From: Ignavibacteria bacterium
GTDB lineage: Bacteria > Bacteroidota > Ignavibacteria > Tepidaquicellales > OLB5
DNA: 52,725 nucleotides
Direction of reading: 5' to 3'
NCBI GenBank assembly: GCA_014879675.1
Contig: JACSRQ010000160.1
Coordinates: 1 to 52,725 of the forward strand
In this document: in pieces, positions 34,244 to 43,190 of the stretch
Layout of the letters: every line of letters begins with the position of its first letter
Numbering within the stretch: position 1 is the stretch's first letter
Translations under genes and position numbers: made by a program
The notes under the pieces: model-generated
The model's database searches: none
Told to the model about the DNA's origin: nothing
What the model saw: the letters and a program-made list of their open reading frames with translations, nothing else

Positions 34244-34798
34244 TTATTTAAGTTCATCAAGCTTTAAATTGAGCTTTAAAACATTTATAACGGGCATGCC
34301 AAGAACTGTATTCTCGACTGATGTGCTAACCAGCTCCTTTACCGCAGACTCGCTTAGATTCCTTGAGGCTGCAACCCTTTTAACCTGAATGTAAGCTGAT
34401 TCCGGCGATATATTCGGGTCGATACCGCTGCCGGGGGCAGTAACAAGATCCGAAGGGATTTGTTCTTTTTTAACTCCCGGGTTATGAACAAGGAATGTAT
34501 CTATCCTCGCCTGAACTTCGGCAAGGTAATCAGGGTTTGATGGCCCTTTATTTGAACCGCCCGTTGAAGCGGCATTATAACCAACTGCGGAAGGCCTGCC
34601 CCAGAAGTACTTATCATCTGTAAAGCTTTGCCCGATATTTTCAAATCCTATGATATTTTCCTGCTTCACTATTGGCGAGCCAACAGAACCGGACGGGAAT
34701 GCAAATCCTATAGTGTAGATGATCAGCGGGTAAATTACGCCAAAGAGCGCTATAAGTATTACAGTTAATATAACCGAGTTTTTTAAGTTCTTTATCAT
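34244..34798 (-). CDS. kdpC: Potassium-transporting ATPase subunit KdpC
   Basis: 184 residues: one N-terminal membrane helix (about 8-33), then the periplasmic domain with 'IGFENIGQSFTDDKYFWGRPSA' region, 'GGSNKGPSNPDYL', 'SDLVTAPGSGIDPNISPESAYIQ' region and 'LGMPVINVLKLN', all KdpC hallmarks. KdpC is needed for assembly and high-affinity K+ uptake by the KdpFABC complex. Spacing to kdpB is seven bases. Length is normal for the family. Confidence 0.96.
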   Translation of the reverse strand: MIKNLKNSVILTVILIALFGVIYPLIIYTIGFAFPSGSVGSPIVKQENIIGFENIGQSFTDDKYFWGRPSAVGYNAASTGGSNKGPSNPDYLAEVQARIDTFLVHNPGVKKEQIPSDLVTAPGSGIDPNISPESAYIQVKRVAASRNLSESAVKELVSTSVENTVLGMPVINVLKLNLKLDELK

Positions 34799-34805
34799 TT
34801 TAAGT

Positions 34806-36857
34806 TTAGACTAATTTCAGGATCGTTAGAAGCACGTCAATTAATTTTATACCAACAAACGGCACTATAATTCCACCAAGCCCGTAAAGAAATAGATTCC
34901 TTGCAAGCAGGGATTCAGCTCCGAGCGGCTTGTATGCTACGCCTCTTAGTGCAAGCGGTATAAGTACCGGGATAATGAGTGCATTAAATATTACTGCCGA
35001 TAGTATTGCAGATTGCGGACTGGTGAGCCCCATTATATTTAAAACCTGCATCTGAGGTATTGAAGCGATAAACAGCGCCGGCACTATTGCGAAATACTTG
35101 GCAACATCATTGGCTATAGAAAATGTAGTTAATGCGCCCCTTGTGATCAGAAGCTGTTTGCCAATTTCCACTACTTCAATAAGTTTTGTAGGGTCATTAT
35201 CCAGATCAACCATATTGCCGGCTTCCTTTGCTGCCTGAGTGCCGGAGTTCATAGCGACGCCAACATCCGCCTGTGCCAAAGCCGGGGCATCGTTGGTTCC
35301 ATCTCCCATCATAGCAACCAGCTTGCCTGAAACCTGCTCTGCCTTAATGTAATTCATCTTATCTTCCGGCTTTGCTTCGGCAATAAAATCATCAACGCCG
35401 GCTTTGCCTGCAATATATTTTGCAGTCAAAGGATTATCACCTGTTACCATTACGGTTTTAACACCCATCTTGCGCAGCCTTTCAAATCGTTCCTGGATAC
35501 CGGTCTTAATAATATCTTCCAGCTGTATCACACCCGCGGCTTTGCCATTTACAGCAACAGCAAGCGGTGTTCCGCCGTTCATTGCTATTTCTTCCACTAT
35601 CTTCTGCATGTTCGGTGGAATTATCCCGCCGTTAGACTGCACGAGATTCCGGATAGTATCAATAGAGCCTTTCCTTACCGAGAGCCCCGTGGCAGAATCC
35701 AGACCGCTCATTCTTGTTTGTGCGGTGAATTTTATGAATGTATCGTTCGCATAGTCATTCACATTTATTTCGATATTATTTTTCTTTGCGAGCTCTACAA
35801 TTGATTTCCCTTCCGGCGTTTCATCGGCAATTGAGCTTATAGCGCAGTACTTGATGAATTCGCTATCAGCCATACCATTCACGTTGTAGAAATTAGTTGC
35901 TTTCCTGTTTCCTATCGTGATTGTTCCGGTTTTATCAAGCAGCAAAGTATCAATATCACCCGCCGTTTCAACTGCACGCCCTGATTTGGCAATAATATTC
36001 GCTCTTAGAGCTCTATCCATGCCGGCAATTCCAATAGCTGAAAGCAATCCGCCTATAGTAGTAGGAATAAGGCACACAAACAGTGATATCAGCGATGCAA
36101 TTGCGATCGGTGTATTGGCATAACGCCCGAAAGGCTCAAGCGTTACCGTAACGATAAGAAACATGAGTGTAAACCCAGAAAGCAGAATAGTGAGCGCGAT
36201 CTCATTCGGAGTTTTCTGCCGCTTTGCGCCTTCAACCAGTGTTATCATCTTATCAAGGAACGACTCGCCCTTTTCAGTAGTAACGAGAACTTTGATGCTA
36301 TCGGTCAGCACTTTGGTACCGCCTGTAACTCCCGACCTGTCGCCTCCGGCTTCACGTATAACAGGGGCAGATTCGCCCGTGATTGCAGATTCATCTATAG
36401 TTGCAATACCTTCAATAATTTCGCCATCAGTTGCAATAAGCTCGCCTGCCGTGGTAAGGAACACATCGCCCTTCTTAAGCTCTGAAGACATGACGGGCTT
36501 CACTTCTCCATTGGGCAGCAATACATTTGCCGGCGTTTCCTGCCTGGTTTTGCGCAGAGTTTCTGCCTGCGCCTTACCCCTTGCTTCAGCAAGCGCTTCC
36601 GCAAAGTTGGCAAACAATACAGTTATGAAGAGCACTAATGTTATTGAAAAATTGTACATAAATGAGCCCTGAACTGCATCAGGTTTAAACAAAAGGTAAA
36701 TGCTCAATACGAGCATCACCAGGGTTCCGATCTCAACCAAAAACATAACGGGGTTTTTCACCATCATTTTTGGATTCAGTTTCAAAAATGAATCCCTAAT
36801 GGCTTCTGTTACAAGATCCTTTTGGAAAAGCTTTGATACACGCGGATGTTTAGACAT
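34806..36857 (-). CDS. kdpB: Potassium-transporting P-type ATPase subunit KdpB
   Basis: 683 residues. Phosphorylated Asp308 in 'DKTGT', actuator 'TGES' (160-163) whose Ser163 corresponds to the inhibitory phosphorylation site reported for E. coli KdpB Ser162, 'CLIPTTIGG' helix (262-270), and the hinge '[16 protein letters not shown]'. It hydrolyses ATP to drive K+ uptake by KdpA. Membrane segments number about seven. The gene is downstream of kdpA after 18 bases. No anomaly in length or key residues. Confidence 0.97.
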   Translation of the reverse strand: MSKHPRVSKLFQKDLVTEAIRDSFLKLNPKMMVKNPVMFLVEIGTLVMLVLSIYLLFKPDAVQGSFMYNFSITLVLFITVLFANFAEALAEARGKAQAETLRKTRQETPANVLLPNGEVKPVMSSELKKGDVFLTTAGELIATDGEIIEGIATIDESAITGESAPVIREAGGDRSGVTGGTKVLTDSIKVLVTTEKGESFLDKMITLVEGAKRQKTPNEIALTILLSGFTLMFLIVTVTLEPFGRYANTPIAIASLISLFVCLIPTTIGGLLSAIGIAGMDRALRANIIAKSGRAVETAGDIDTLLLDKTGTITIGNRKATNFYNVNGMADSEFIKYCAISSIADETPEGKSIVELAKKNNIEINVNDYANDTFIKFTAQTRMSGLDSATGLSVRKGSIDTIRNLVQSNGGIIPPNMQKIVEEIAMNGGTPLAVAVNGKAAGVIQLEDIIKTGIQERFERLRKMGVKTVMVTGDNPLTAKYIAGKAGVDDFIAEAKPEDKMNYIKAEQVSGKLVAMMGDGTNDAPALAQADVGVAMNSGTQAAKEAGNMVDLDNDPTKLIEVVEIGKQLLITRGALTTFSIANDVAKYFAIVPALFIASIPQMQVLNIMGLTSPQSAILSAVIFNALIIPVLIPLALRGVAYKPLGAESLLARNLFLYGLGGIIVPFVGIKLIDVLLTILKLV

Positions 36858-36875
36858 ATAATTTTAAATTTCCTT

Positions 36876-38582
36876 TTACCTTACAATAGTTAAATATTCA
36901 GAAACGGGCCCGAGTACCAGCGCGGGAATAAACAACAAAGCTCCTACGATCATTATCACAGCGAATAGCATAATTCCAAACATGGGCGAGTCCAGTTTGA
37001 GTGTGCCGGAAGATTCAGGTATGAACTTTTTACTCGATAGGAAGCCGGCAATCATAATAGGCCCTATAATGGGGATGTACCTGCTGAGCAGCATTACCAA
37101 ACCGGTCGAAATATTCCAGAATGGAGTGTTATCACCCAGACCTTCAAATCCCGACCCGTTATTGGCTGCGGATGAAGTGAACTCATAAAGCATTTCGCTG
37201 AAGCCGTGAAAGCCCGGGTTGTTAAGCCATTTCAGGGTTTCACCGGGATTTTCCGCAATCATCCAGGTATGCGATGCGAGCGCTGTTCCGCCAAGTATAA
37301 GCAGCGGGTGCAGCAATGCAACCAGCACGGCAATTTTAACTTCACGAATCTCTATTTTTTTGCCCAGAAATTCCGGCGTTCTGCCTACCATTAAGCCTGA
37401 AATAAAAACTGCAATGATCATAAAAATGAACATGTTTATAAATCCCACTCCAACGCCGCCGTAAAATGCATTTAGCTGCATACCCATCATCTGGAACGCA
37501 CCCGAAAGCGCTGTGAAGCTATCATGCATGGAATTCACCGAGCCATTGGAAGTAACTGTCGTGCTTATAGACCATAGCGCAGAGAGTACAGGTCCAAACC
37601 TCGCTTCTTTGCCTTCCATACTGCCCTGTGGCTGCGTAATACCCATTTGCGTTATCATCGGGTTGCCACCCGTTTCCTGTACTATTGTTGGAATAAGCAG
37701 CATCAGGTATCCGGCCGTCATTACCGCCATGATCATCCATGCTAATTTTTTCCGGTTTAGGAAATAGCCCAAAGCAAAAACCATCGCAATAGGTATGAGT
37801 ATAATTGCTGAGGTTTCAGCGGCATTGGTAATACCGTTTGGATTTTCAAACGGGTGCGTTGAGTTTGGCCCGAAAAATCCGCCGCCATTTGTACCAAGCT
37901 GCTTAATAGCAACCATTGCCGCAACAGGGCCGCGGGCAACATTTACAGTATCACCCTGCAGAGTTACGATCGTTTCCGCGCCTTTGAATGTCATTGGCGT
38001 TTGATTCATAAGCAGAATAATACTCAATACTATCGCAAGCGGCATCAGTATCCTTGTGCATGCCCTTACAAGATGATAATAGAAGTTTCCCAGGTTCTTC
38101 GATGACTTGTTGGCAAGTCCCCTGAAAAGCAGCGCAAGCGCTGCAATTCCTGTTCCCGCTGATACAAACTGCAGGAATACAAGTGCCAATAGCTGCGTTA
38201 AGTACGAAGCGCCGGTTTCGCCGGAATAGTGCTGAAGGTTCGTATTGGTTACAAAACTTACTGCCGTATTGAATGCCTGTGTTGGCTCCATGGATAAAAC
38301 ATTATCCGGATTCCAGAACGGGTGCCAGGTTTGGGTAAGCAATACGAACATTATCCATATAAACCAAACCAGGTTGATCGTCAATAACGCCCGAAGGTTC
38401 TGCTTCCAGTCCATTTCGGCATTTGGATCAATACCGGATACCCTGAAAATAAATTTTTCCAGCGGCGCGAGGAAATCCAGGAAAGTCTTTTCGCCTTTAA
38501 AAACTTTTGAAATGTACCTGCCTAAAGGGATAGCAAGCACGATAGTAACTAATATGATCAGCGCAGAATACAGAATATCCAT
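36876..38582 (-). CDS. kdpA: Potassium-transporting ATPase subunit KdpA
   Basis: 568 residues with about ten membrane helices and the four selectivity-filter-like loops of the superfamily: 'FVTNTNLQHYSGE', 'GTNGGGFFGPNSTHPFENP' split over the second loop, 'TTVTSNGSVNSMHDSFT' and 'SAANNGSGFEG'. KdpA is the K+-binding channel-like subunit of KdpFABC in the inner membrane. The ATG is seven bases after the kdpF stop. Length agrees with E. coli KdpA (557). Confidence 0.97.
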   Translation of the reverse strand: MDILYSALIILVTIVLAIPLGRYISKVFKGEKTFLDFLAPLEKFIFRVSGIDPNAEMDWKQNLRALLTINLVWFIWIMFVLLTQTWHPFWNPDNVLSMEPTQAFNTAVSFVTNTNLQHYSGETGASYLTQLLALVFLQFVSAGTGIAALALLFRGLANKSSKNLGNFYYHLVRACTRILMPLAIVLSIILLMNQTPMTFKGAETIVTLQGDTVNVARGPVAAMVAIKQLGTNGGGFFGPNSTHPFENPNGITNAAETSAIILIPIAMVFALGYFLNRKKLAWMIMAVMTAGYLMLLIPTIVQETGGNPMITQMGITQPQGSMEGKEARFGPVLSALWSISTTVTSNGSVNSMHDSFTALSGAFQMMGMQLNAFYGGVGVGFINMFIFMIIAVFISGLMVGRTPEFLGKKIEIREVKIAVLVALLHPLLILGGTALASHTWMIAENPGETLKWLNNPGFHGFSEMLYEFTSSAANNGSGFEGLGDNTPFWNISTGLVMLLSRYIPIIGPIMIAGFLSSKKFIPESSGTLKLDSPMFGIMLFAVIMIVGALLFIPALVLGPVSEYLTIVR

Positions 38583-38589
38583 TTTTTGG

Positions 38590-38667
38590 CTAGAACCTTT
38601 CTGCTTTAATTAATGAATAGACCAGGTAAACAATAGCAGCTATACTGATGATGAAAAGGAGCGTCAT
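38590..38667 (-). CDS. kdpF: KdpF small subunit (25 aa)
   Basis: 25 residues, MTLLFIISIAAIVYLVYSLI then KAERF. A single helix with the typical 'YLVY.LI.AE.F' ending of KdpF. It lies directly before kdpA, as in other kdpFABC operons, and starts within the stop codon of the preceding 31-residue ORF (ATGA overlap). KdpF stabilises the complex in the membrane. Confidence 0.85.
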   Translation of the reverse strand: MTLLFIISIAAIVYLVYSLIKAERF

Positions 38668-38759
38668 AAGATCTTCTCCCCCTTATCGGTAAAAAAGAAA
38701 AATATACCAAACAGTATAAAACCGCTGAGAAGCATTAACAGGATATTTACGATTTCCAT
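38664..38759 (-). CDS. Small membrane protein (31 aa) upstream of kdpF
   Basis: 31 residues: MEIVNILLMLLSGFILFGIF then FFFTDKGEKIL. One phenylalanine-rich hydrophobic helix and a charged tail. It overlaps the 51-residue ORF by 13 bases on one side and the kdpF ATG by 4 bases on the other, which suggests a translationally coupled string of micro-genes. No named family recognised. Confidence 0.6.
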   Translation of the reverse strand: MEIVNILLMLLSGFILFGIFFFFTDKGEKIL

Positions 38760-38902
38760 TTAGTTTTAATGTTTTTAATTGATGGTGAACGGTAATGCAA
38801 TACTCTAACTTTTGCCTTCTTCTGGTCATTTGATATAAATGCTATCAGGAATACCAATAAAGAAGAGATCAAAGCTAAAGATATTAAGTATGATGTATCC
38901 AT
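38747..38902 (-). CDS. First small ORF of the kdp transcript (51 aa)
   Basis: 51 residues: an N-terminal helix (MDTSYLISLALISSLLVFLI) followed by a basic, polar tail with 'NDQKKAKVRVLHYRSPS'. It starts about 16 bases after the predicted sigma-54 transcription start, so it would be the first gene of the kdp message. No Shine-Dalgarno is visible. It could be a K+-related membrane peptide or a leader ORF; family unknown. Confidence 0.5.
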   Translation of the reverse strand: MDTSYLISLALISSLLVFLIAFISNDQKKAKVRVLHYRSPSIKNIKTKWKS

Positions 38903-38927
38903 TTTTGTTAATTTTTGATATAAGGTA

Positions 38928-38943
38928 TTGCAATTCCCGTGCC
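38928..38943 (-). promoter_or_regulatory. Sigma-54 promoter of the kdp operon
   Basis: Minus-strand CGGCACG-GGAA-TTGCA, with exact ten-base GG-to-GC spacing and a consensus -12 GC. The predicted start is near 38918. Confidence 0.8.
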
Positions 38944-38994
38944 GGAATAATATTTCGTTTTTGCTAAATTTTTGAGGTTTTTAGGGGAAGGGGT

Positions 38995-39028
38995 ATTTCA
39001 AAATGAAATAGTGCATTTCAAAATGAAG
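38995..39028. promoter_or_regulatory. Paired activator-binding boxes (ATTTCA-N3-TGAAAT)
   Basis: Box 1, ATTTCA-AAA-TGAAAT (38995-39009), is a perfect inverted repeat. Box 2, ATTTCA-AAA-TGAAG (39015-39028), is nearly so. Their centres are 20 bases apart, two helical turns, and lie about 80-105 bases upstream of the predicted kdp start, the usual place for a sigma-54 enhancer. Confidence 0.65.
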
Positions 39029-39040
39029 GGGTAACACGTG

Positions 39041-39120
39041 TTTTTTGTTATTCGCTTTATGTTATTTGTTTTTTGTTATTTGCTTTTTGGTATTTGTTAT
39101 TTGTTATTTGCTATTTGCCA
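39041..39120. repeat. Degenerate short-period repeat (TTGTTATTTGC-like)
   Basis: About six imperfect units of 'ttgttatttgctt' type fill the spacer just after the stop codon of the sigma-54 regulator. A reverse-complement fragment of the same theme lies at 47985-48017. Not a CRISPR: units are too short, without spacers. Confidence 0.6.
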
Positions 39121-39123
39121 GTG

Positions 39124-40470
39124 CTATTTGTCTTCAAGTCCGTATTCCTTTAGCTTGCGATAAAGTGTAACCGTACCTATTCCCAGGGCTTTGGCTGTTT
39201 GTGTTTTGTTGCCGCCAAAATCCTCCAGGGTCTTGAGTATGTGGACTTTTTCAACCTGGTCAAGGGAATGCTCAAGGGAATGTTCTGAATCCGGGGATTT
39301 TGCTGAATACTCTTCAGGCAGCAGATCTTTAGTTAAGCTATTGTTTGGAGTAAGGATCACTGCCCTTTCGATGATATTTTTAAGCTCCCGGATGTTTCCT
39401 TTGAACCGGTATGATTTAAGTGTGCTCAGGAAATCACTGCTAACATTATCAATTTTCTTGTTCAGCTTTTCGGAGTAATTATCAACAAAGTAGGCAGTTA
39501 AAATGTCGATATCATCGGGTCTTTCAGAAAGTGATGGCAGATGAATTATGAATGTATTGAGCCTGTAGTACAGGTCTTCCCTGAATGTGCCTTCGGAAAT
39601 ACACGTTTTTAGATCGCGGTTAGTAGCGGCAATTATTCTTACATCAAGCGAGTGTTCTTTGGGGTCACCCACCTTCATATACGTTTTTTCTTCGATGGTG
39701 CGCAGAAGTTTAGCCTGCGTTTGCATCGACATTTCTCCAACTTCATCAAGGAAGATAGTTCCGCCATTTGCCTCTTCAAAGTAGCCTTTTTTATCACTTG
39801 CTGCGCCGGTGAACGCGCCTTTTTTATAACCGAAGAATTCTGATTCCTGGAGGTCTTTAGGTATTGCGCTGCAGTTTATCGCGATGAATTTTTTCAGGCT
39901 GCGCTTGCTTGAGTTGTGTATAGCCTGCGCGAAAAGCTCTTTGCCTGTACCTGTTTCACCAAGCAGAAGTACAGTGGTATCGGTTGGCGCGGCTTTTTTA
40001 GCAAACTCAATAGCCCCGGATATCTTTTTAGATTTGCCGATAATTTTACTGAATGCGTATTTGGAATCAATACGGCTCCTAAGCTCTTTAACTTCACGGT
40101 GCATCATCGCCTTTTCGTAGGCTCGTTTTACCGTAAGCGGAAGTTTATCATCATCATCGCCTTTAACAAGGTAATCAAATGCGCCGTTTTTCATGGCTTC
40201 AACGCCATCTTTGATCTGTCCGAAAGCAGTTATTACAATAATCTCTACATCAGGGTAATTTTCTTTGATCTTACGGATAAGCTCTATTCCGCTGCCGTCC
40301 GGCAGCTTTACATCTGTTACCAGTACTAGGATATCATTGCCGGCAAGAAGCCGGGTTCCGCCGGAAATGTTTTCAGCAGTAACAACACTGAAACCATCCA
40401 GTGTAAGTATCTTCTCCAGCAGAGAACGGATCTGCGGTTCATCATCTATTATTAAGACCTTAGGCTCCAT
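39124..40470 (-). CDS. NtrC-family sigma-54 response regulator of the kdp locus
   Basis: 448 residues: receiver (1-120, Asp53 in 'VTDVKLP'), AAA+ domain with 'GETGTGKE', canonical GAFTGA sigma-54 contact loop, '[12 protein letters not shown]', and a Fis-type HTH ('NKTQTAKALGIGTVTLYRKLKEYGL'). It takes the place of the OmpR-type KdpE used in E. coli; no kdpE is present. Downstream on the same strand lie two enhancer-like boxes, a sigma-54 promoter and the whole kdp operon, so I infer that it activates kdp, paired with the kinase at 29958-31793. Confidence 0.92.
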   Translation of the reverse strand: MEPKVLIIDDEPQIRSLLEKILTLDGFSVVTAENISGGTRLLAGNDILVLVTDVKLPDGSGIELIRKIKENYPDVEIIVITAFGQIKDGVEAMKNGAFDYLVKGDDDDKLPLTVKRAYEKAMMHREVKELRSRIDSKYAFSKIIGKSKKISGAIEFAKKAAPTDTTVLLLGETGTGKELFAQAIHNSSKRSLKKFIAINCSAIPKDLQESEFFGYKKGAFTGAASDKKGYFEEANGGTIFLDEVGEMSMQTQAKLLRTIEEKTYMKVGDPKEHSLDVRIIAATNRDLKTCISEGTFREDLYYRLNTFIIHLPSLSERPDDIDILTAYFVDNYSEKLNKKIDNVSSDFLSTLKSYRFKGNIRELKNIIERAVILTPNNSLTKDLLPEEYSAKSPDSEHSLEHSLDQVEKVHILKTLEDFGGNKTQTAKALGIGTVTLYRKLKEYGLEDK

Positions 40471-40584
40471 AATGCAAATATATATGTTGCAAAGGTCACA
40501 AAAATGGAAAAAATGAAGACATTAAAATACCGGAATAGGCAATTGGAGAATATTAGAATACCATCCTCTAAGATGTGGAATTGA

Positions 40585-40983
40585 TCAGTTCATATTGCAA
40601 ATGTCTTGAACAGCTTCAACCGTCAATGGTTTTTCGTAGAAACCATTTACCATATCGAACTTGTCTGCCCTTTTTTTGTCATTTGGATCAACCGAAGAAG
40701 AAAGCATATACACAGTAATGTTTTCCTTAACAGCAGAGGATGTTTTCGAAAGCTCATCCAGTACATCCCAGCCTGAAAGCACGGGCATATTTATATCAAG
40801 GAACAAAACTGTACTTATTCCATTTATGGCATATTCTGCATTTATATAGATCAATGCTTTCTGCGGAGAAGTGAACATTACTATTTCACTTTTTTCCTCC
40901 AGAGCTTCTTTAATAATGTATCTGCAAAACATGTTATTTATTGAATCATCATCAAGTACAATGATCCTGTCGGGAATTTTCAT
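40585..40983 (-). CDS. Single-domain response regulator (CheY-like)
   Basis: 132 residues, receiver only. Acidic pair in 'IVLDDDSINN', phospho-acceptor Asp in 'VLFLDINMPVLSGWD', Ser in 'YMLSSSVDPND' and Lys in 'YEKPLT'. This is the Bacteroidota-type lone receiver often adjacent to PAS kinases. It follows the MEDS kinase by 32 bases and is probably its target. Output is unknown as no DNA-binding domain is present. Confidence 0.85.
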   Translation of the reverse strand: MKIPDRIIVLDDDSINNMFCRYIIKEALEEKSEIVMFTSPQKALIYINAEYAINGISTVLFLDINMPVLSGWDVLDELSKTSSAVKENITVYMLSSSVDPNDKKRADKFDMVNGFYEKPLTVEAVQDICNMN

Positions 40984-41015
40984 AGTCTTTATATTTAGTA
41001 AGATTATTATTAAAG

Positions 41016-42854
41016 CTACTGGTTCAACTCAATTGTAAATTCTGTACCTTTATTTACTTCGCTCGAAATTTTTATAATACCTCCCAATATATCGACCTGG
41101 GCTTTTACCATAAAAAGGCCCATTCCTTTACCTTCTGTGTCATGATGGAATCTCTTGTACAAGCCGAAAACTTTCCCGCCGTACTTCTTCAGATCGATAC
41201 CGAGCCCATTATCGCTGTAGACTATGATCAGTTTATCTTCTTTTTTGAGTGTTGTGATCTCAATATGCGGCAGCACACCCGTGTTGTGAAATTTTAAACT
41301 GTTGGAGACCAGGTTCAGAAAGATACTGTAAAGGTAAACCCTCCTGCAGATAATCGTCTCAGCAGCTTCGAAATTTTCAATAATTACAGCATTTTCTTTT
41401 TCGATAGTATTCTTTAAAGTTTTCCTGATACTCTCAAGTATTTCGGCAAAACGGACTTCTTCTTTCTTCGCATGTGATTCCGTTTTAACCTGCAGTATCA
41501 TATTCAGGTCACGTATCACTTCATCAAGGTTCTCTGCTGAAGAGTCAATTTGCTGGATGAAGTTCTTTACTTCACTTTCCTCATACTTATCCTGTAATGC
41601 CAGCTTTGAAAACCCCAGAATATTCGCAATTGGGGCTCTTAAATTATGCGAAACCATATACGAAAACTGTTCCAGATCTTTGTTCCTGTGTATAAGATCA
41701 AGAGTAATACTTTCCTTCTCCAGTTCCCTTGTCTTGCGGTCGGTAATATCTTCGGCAGAGATACAAATTCCGATATGTTTACCTTCATCAATCTTAATGG
41801 GGAACATACGGGTATCATACCAATAAACGCTGTTATTAAAACCGTGGTAATCAACTTCAAATTTGATCTGTTTTCCTTCGAGCACTGAGTTACACCTGCT
41901 TTTAAACTCCTGCCTTGAAACTTCATCAAGCATATTATACATACTCTCGCCATTCATATAGTTCCGCCCAAACGAGCTAACAGCCAATTCGCTGGCGATC
42001 TTATTGAACAGGATAATGTTCATATTAGTATCAAGCAAAAGATAACCTGTATCTGTATTTTCAAAAATGCTGGCAAGATTGGCATTGGATCTTTGAAGCG
42101 CCTCTTCGGTTGACGCTTTTTTCAGCATGACAATTTCAAGATCAGTACTTGCATCCTTGAGCTGCTGAGTTCCTATTTTCACTCTATCCTGAAGCTGTGT
42201 ATTTTTTTTCAAAATATCAGCTTTGCTCCGCTTGGTATCAGGCGACTCGAATATTTCCCATGAACCTTTCCTTTTAGCTATTGCAGCTTTGTGAACATGA
42301 GCCACATCAAGAACATCTGCCGCAAAGCATTTATCCATAGGATAGGTGCACATAACAATTATATTTTTATCTTTAATGTGATGATTCAGATCATTTTCAT
42401 ATTCGAGGAAAGAATCCCATAAGCGGCGTTCAAGCCATGCTGCGTTACCGTTTATCCTCAGCCCTTCGAATCCCCCGTTTAATGCCAGGTTAAGTTTCTT
42501 ATCCCAGCAATCAAATACATCAACAGGATCAAAATTGCCGCTTTTTAGATACCACTCCGTATGATTGATTACTTCAATTTTTCCTTCTGCAAGATATTTA
42601 TCAAATAGGGGGATGCCTTTCCGCAGGGATCTTTCCGCATCTTCTACCGATACAGGGCTGCATGCTATGTAAACACAGTATTCATTATTTTCGAGCCCCG
42701 AACGGAAAAAAGGTACAAGGATATCAAGCATATCCTGTTTGGTCTCATAGAAGTTGCAAAAATGCGTGCCCCATGATGTTTCGCTTATTACTTCTATTCC
42801 TGTTTTTCTTAATTCATTCGGGTTTTTTGTTTTTGTAAGCATTTGAGTAAGCAC
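41016..42854 (-). CDS. MEDS-PAS sensor histidine kinase
   Basis: 612 residues. The N-terminal ~27-195 match the MEDS (methanogen/methylotroph DcmR sensory) domain: 'GTHFCNFYETKQDMLDILVPFF' region, 'EYCVYIACSP', 'GFEGLRINGNAAW', 'NIIVMCTYPMDKC'. A coiled coil (200-260), a PAS domain (about 265-385), HisKA with 'SYMVSHNLRAPI' (about 405) and HATPase with 'NLVSNSLKFH' and 'YSDNGLGIDLKKYG' follow. No membrane helix, so it is cytoplasmic. MEDS domains are thought to bind small hydrocarbons or similar ligands; the ligand is unknown. The receiver gene downstream is its likely partner. Confidence 0.88.
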   Translation of the reverse strand: MLTQMLTKTKNPNELRKTGIEVISETSWGTHFCNFYETKQDMLDILVPFFRSGLENNEYCVYIACSPVSVEDAERSLRKGIPLFDKYLAEGKIEVINHTEWYLKSGNFDPVDVFDCWDKKLNLALNGGFEGLRINGNAAWLERRLWDSFLEYENDLNHHIKDKNIIVMCTYPMDKCFAADVLDVAHVHKAAIAKRKGSWEIFESPDTKRSKADILKKNTQLQDRVKIGTQQLKDASTDLEIVMLKKASTEEALQRSNANLASIFENTDTGYLLLDTNMNIILFNKIASELAVSSFGRNYMNGESMYNMLDEVSRQEFKSRCNSVLEGKQIKFEVDYHGFNNSVYWYDTRMFPIKIDEGKHIGICISAEDITDRKTRELEKESITLDLIHRNKDLEQFSYMVSHNLRAPIANILGFSKLALQDKYEESEVKNFIQQIDSSAENLDEVIRDLNMILQVKTESHAKKEEVRFAEILESIRKTLKNTIEKENAVIIENFEAAETIICRRVYLYSIFLNLVSNSLKFHNTGVLPHIEITTLKKEDKLIIVYSDNGLGIDLKKYGGKVFGLYKRFHHDTEGKGMGLFMVKAQVDILGGIIKISSEVNKGTEFTIELNQ

Positions 42855-43190
42855 CTTTGTTTTAGCAATTCTTTGTCTTCTATTTTATTATTATACTTTA
42901 TAATATAGAAGCATTTTAAGGAAATGTGGTTTTTGGAATATCCAAAACACCCCAATTATGCAATCTTTCAGCCGGTTATCCAATGCGTGTTTCAAGAAAA
43001 TCACTAACTTGTTGTATTATATAACGTAAATTACGAATAGTTCTAAATAATTAAAACCATACTCGGGATGAAAATGGAACTACATCTTAAGACTTAGAAA
43101 AAAGGAGACAATATGAATAGAACTTACAAAAATGAATGCCTATTTTAAATATTATGGTCCATTACAATTCAATTTAGATTATAAATTTTT
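42855..43190. other. Divergent spacer with one mini-ORF
   Basis: A 336-base AT-rich spacer between the MEDS kinase (leftward) and the DUF2721 gene (rightward). The only coding-like signal is an 11-codon ORF at 43113-43148 (MNRTYKNECLF) with a perfect AAAAGGAG Shine-Dalgarno before it. It may be a leader peptide for the DUF2721 gene or the remnant of a lost gene. No sigma-54 site or hairpin was found. Confidence 0.5.

Noticed and set aside
39041-39120. Possible CRISPR-like array
   Set aside because: Units are about 12 bases, degenerate and contiguous, without unique spacers or cas genes.
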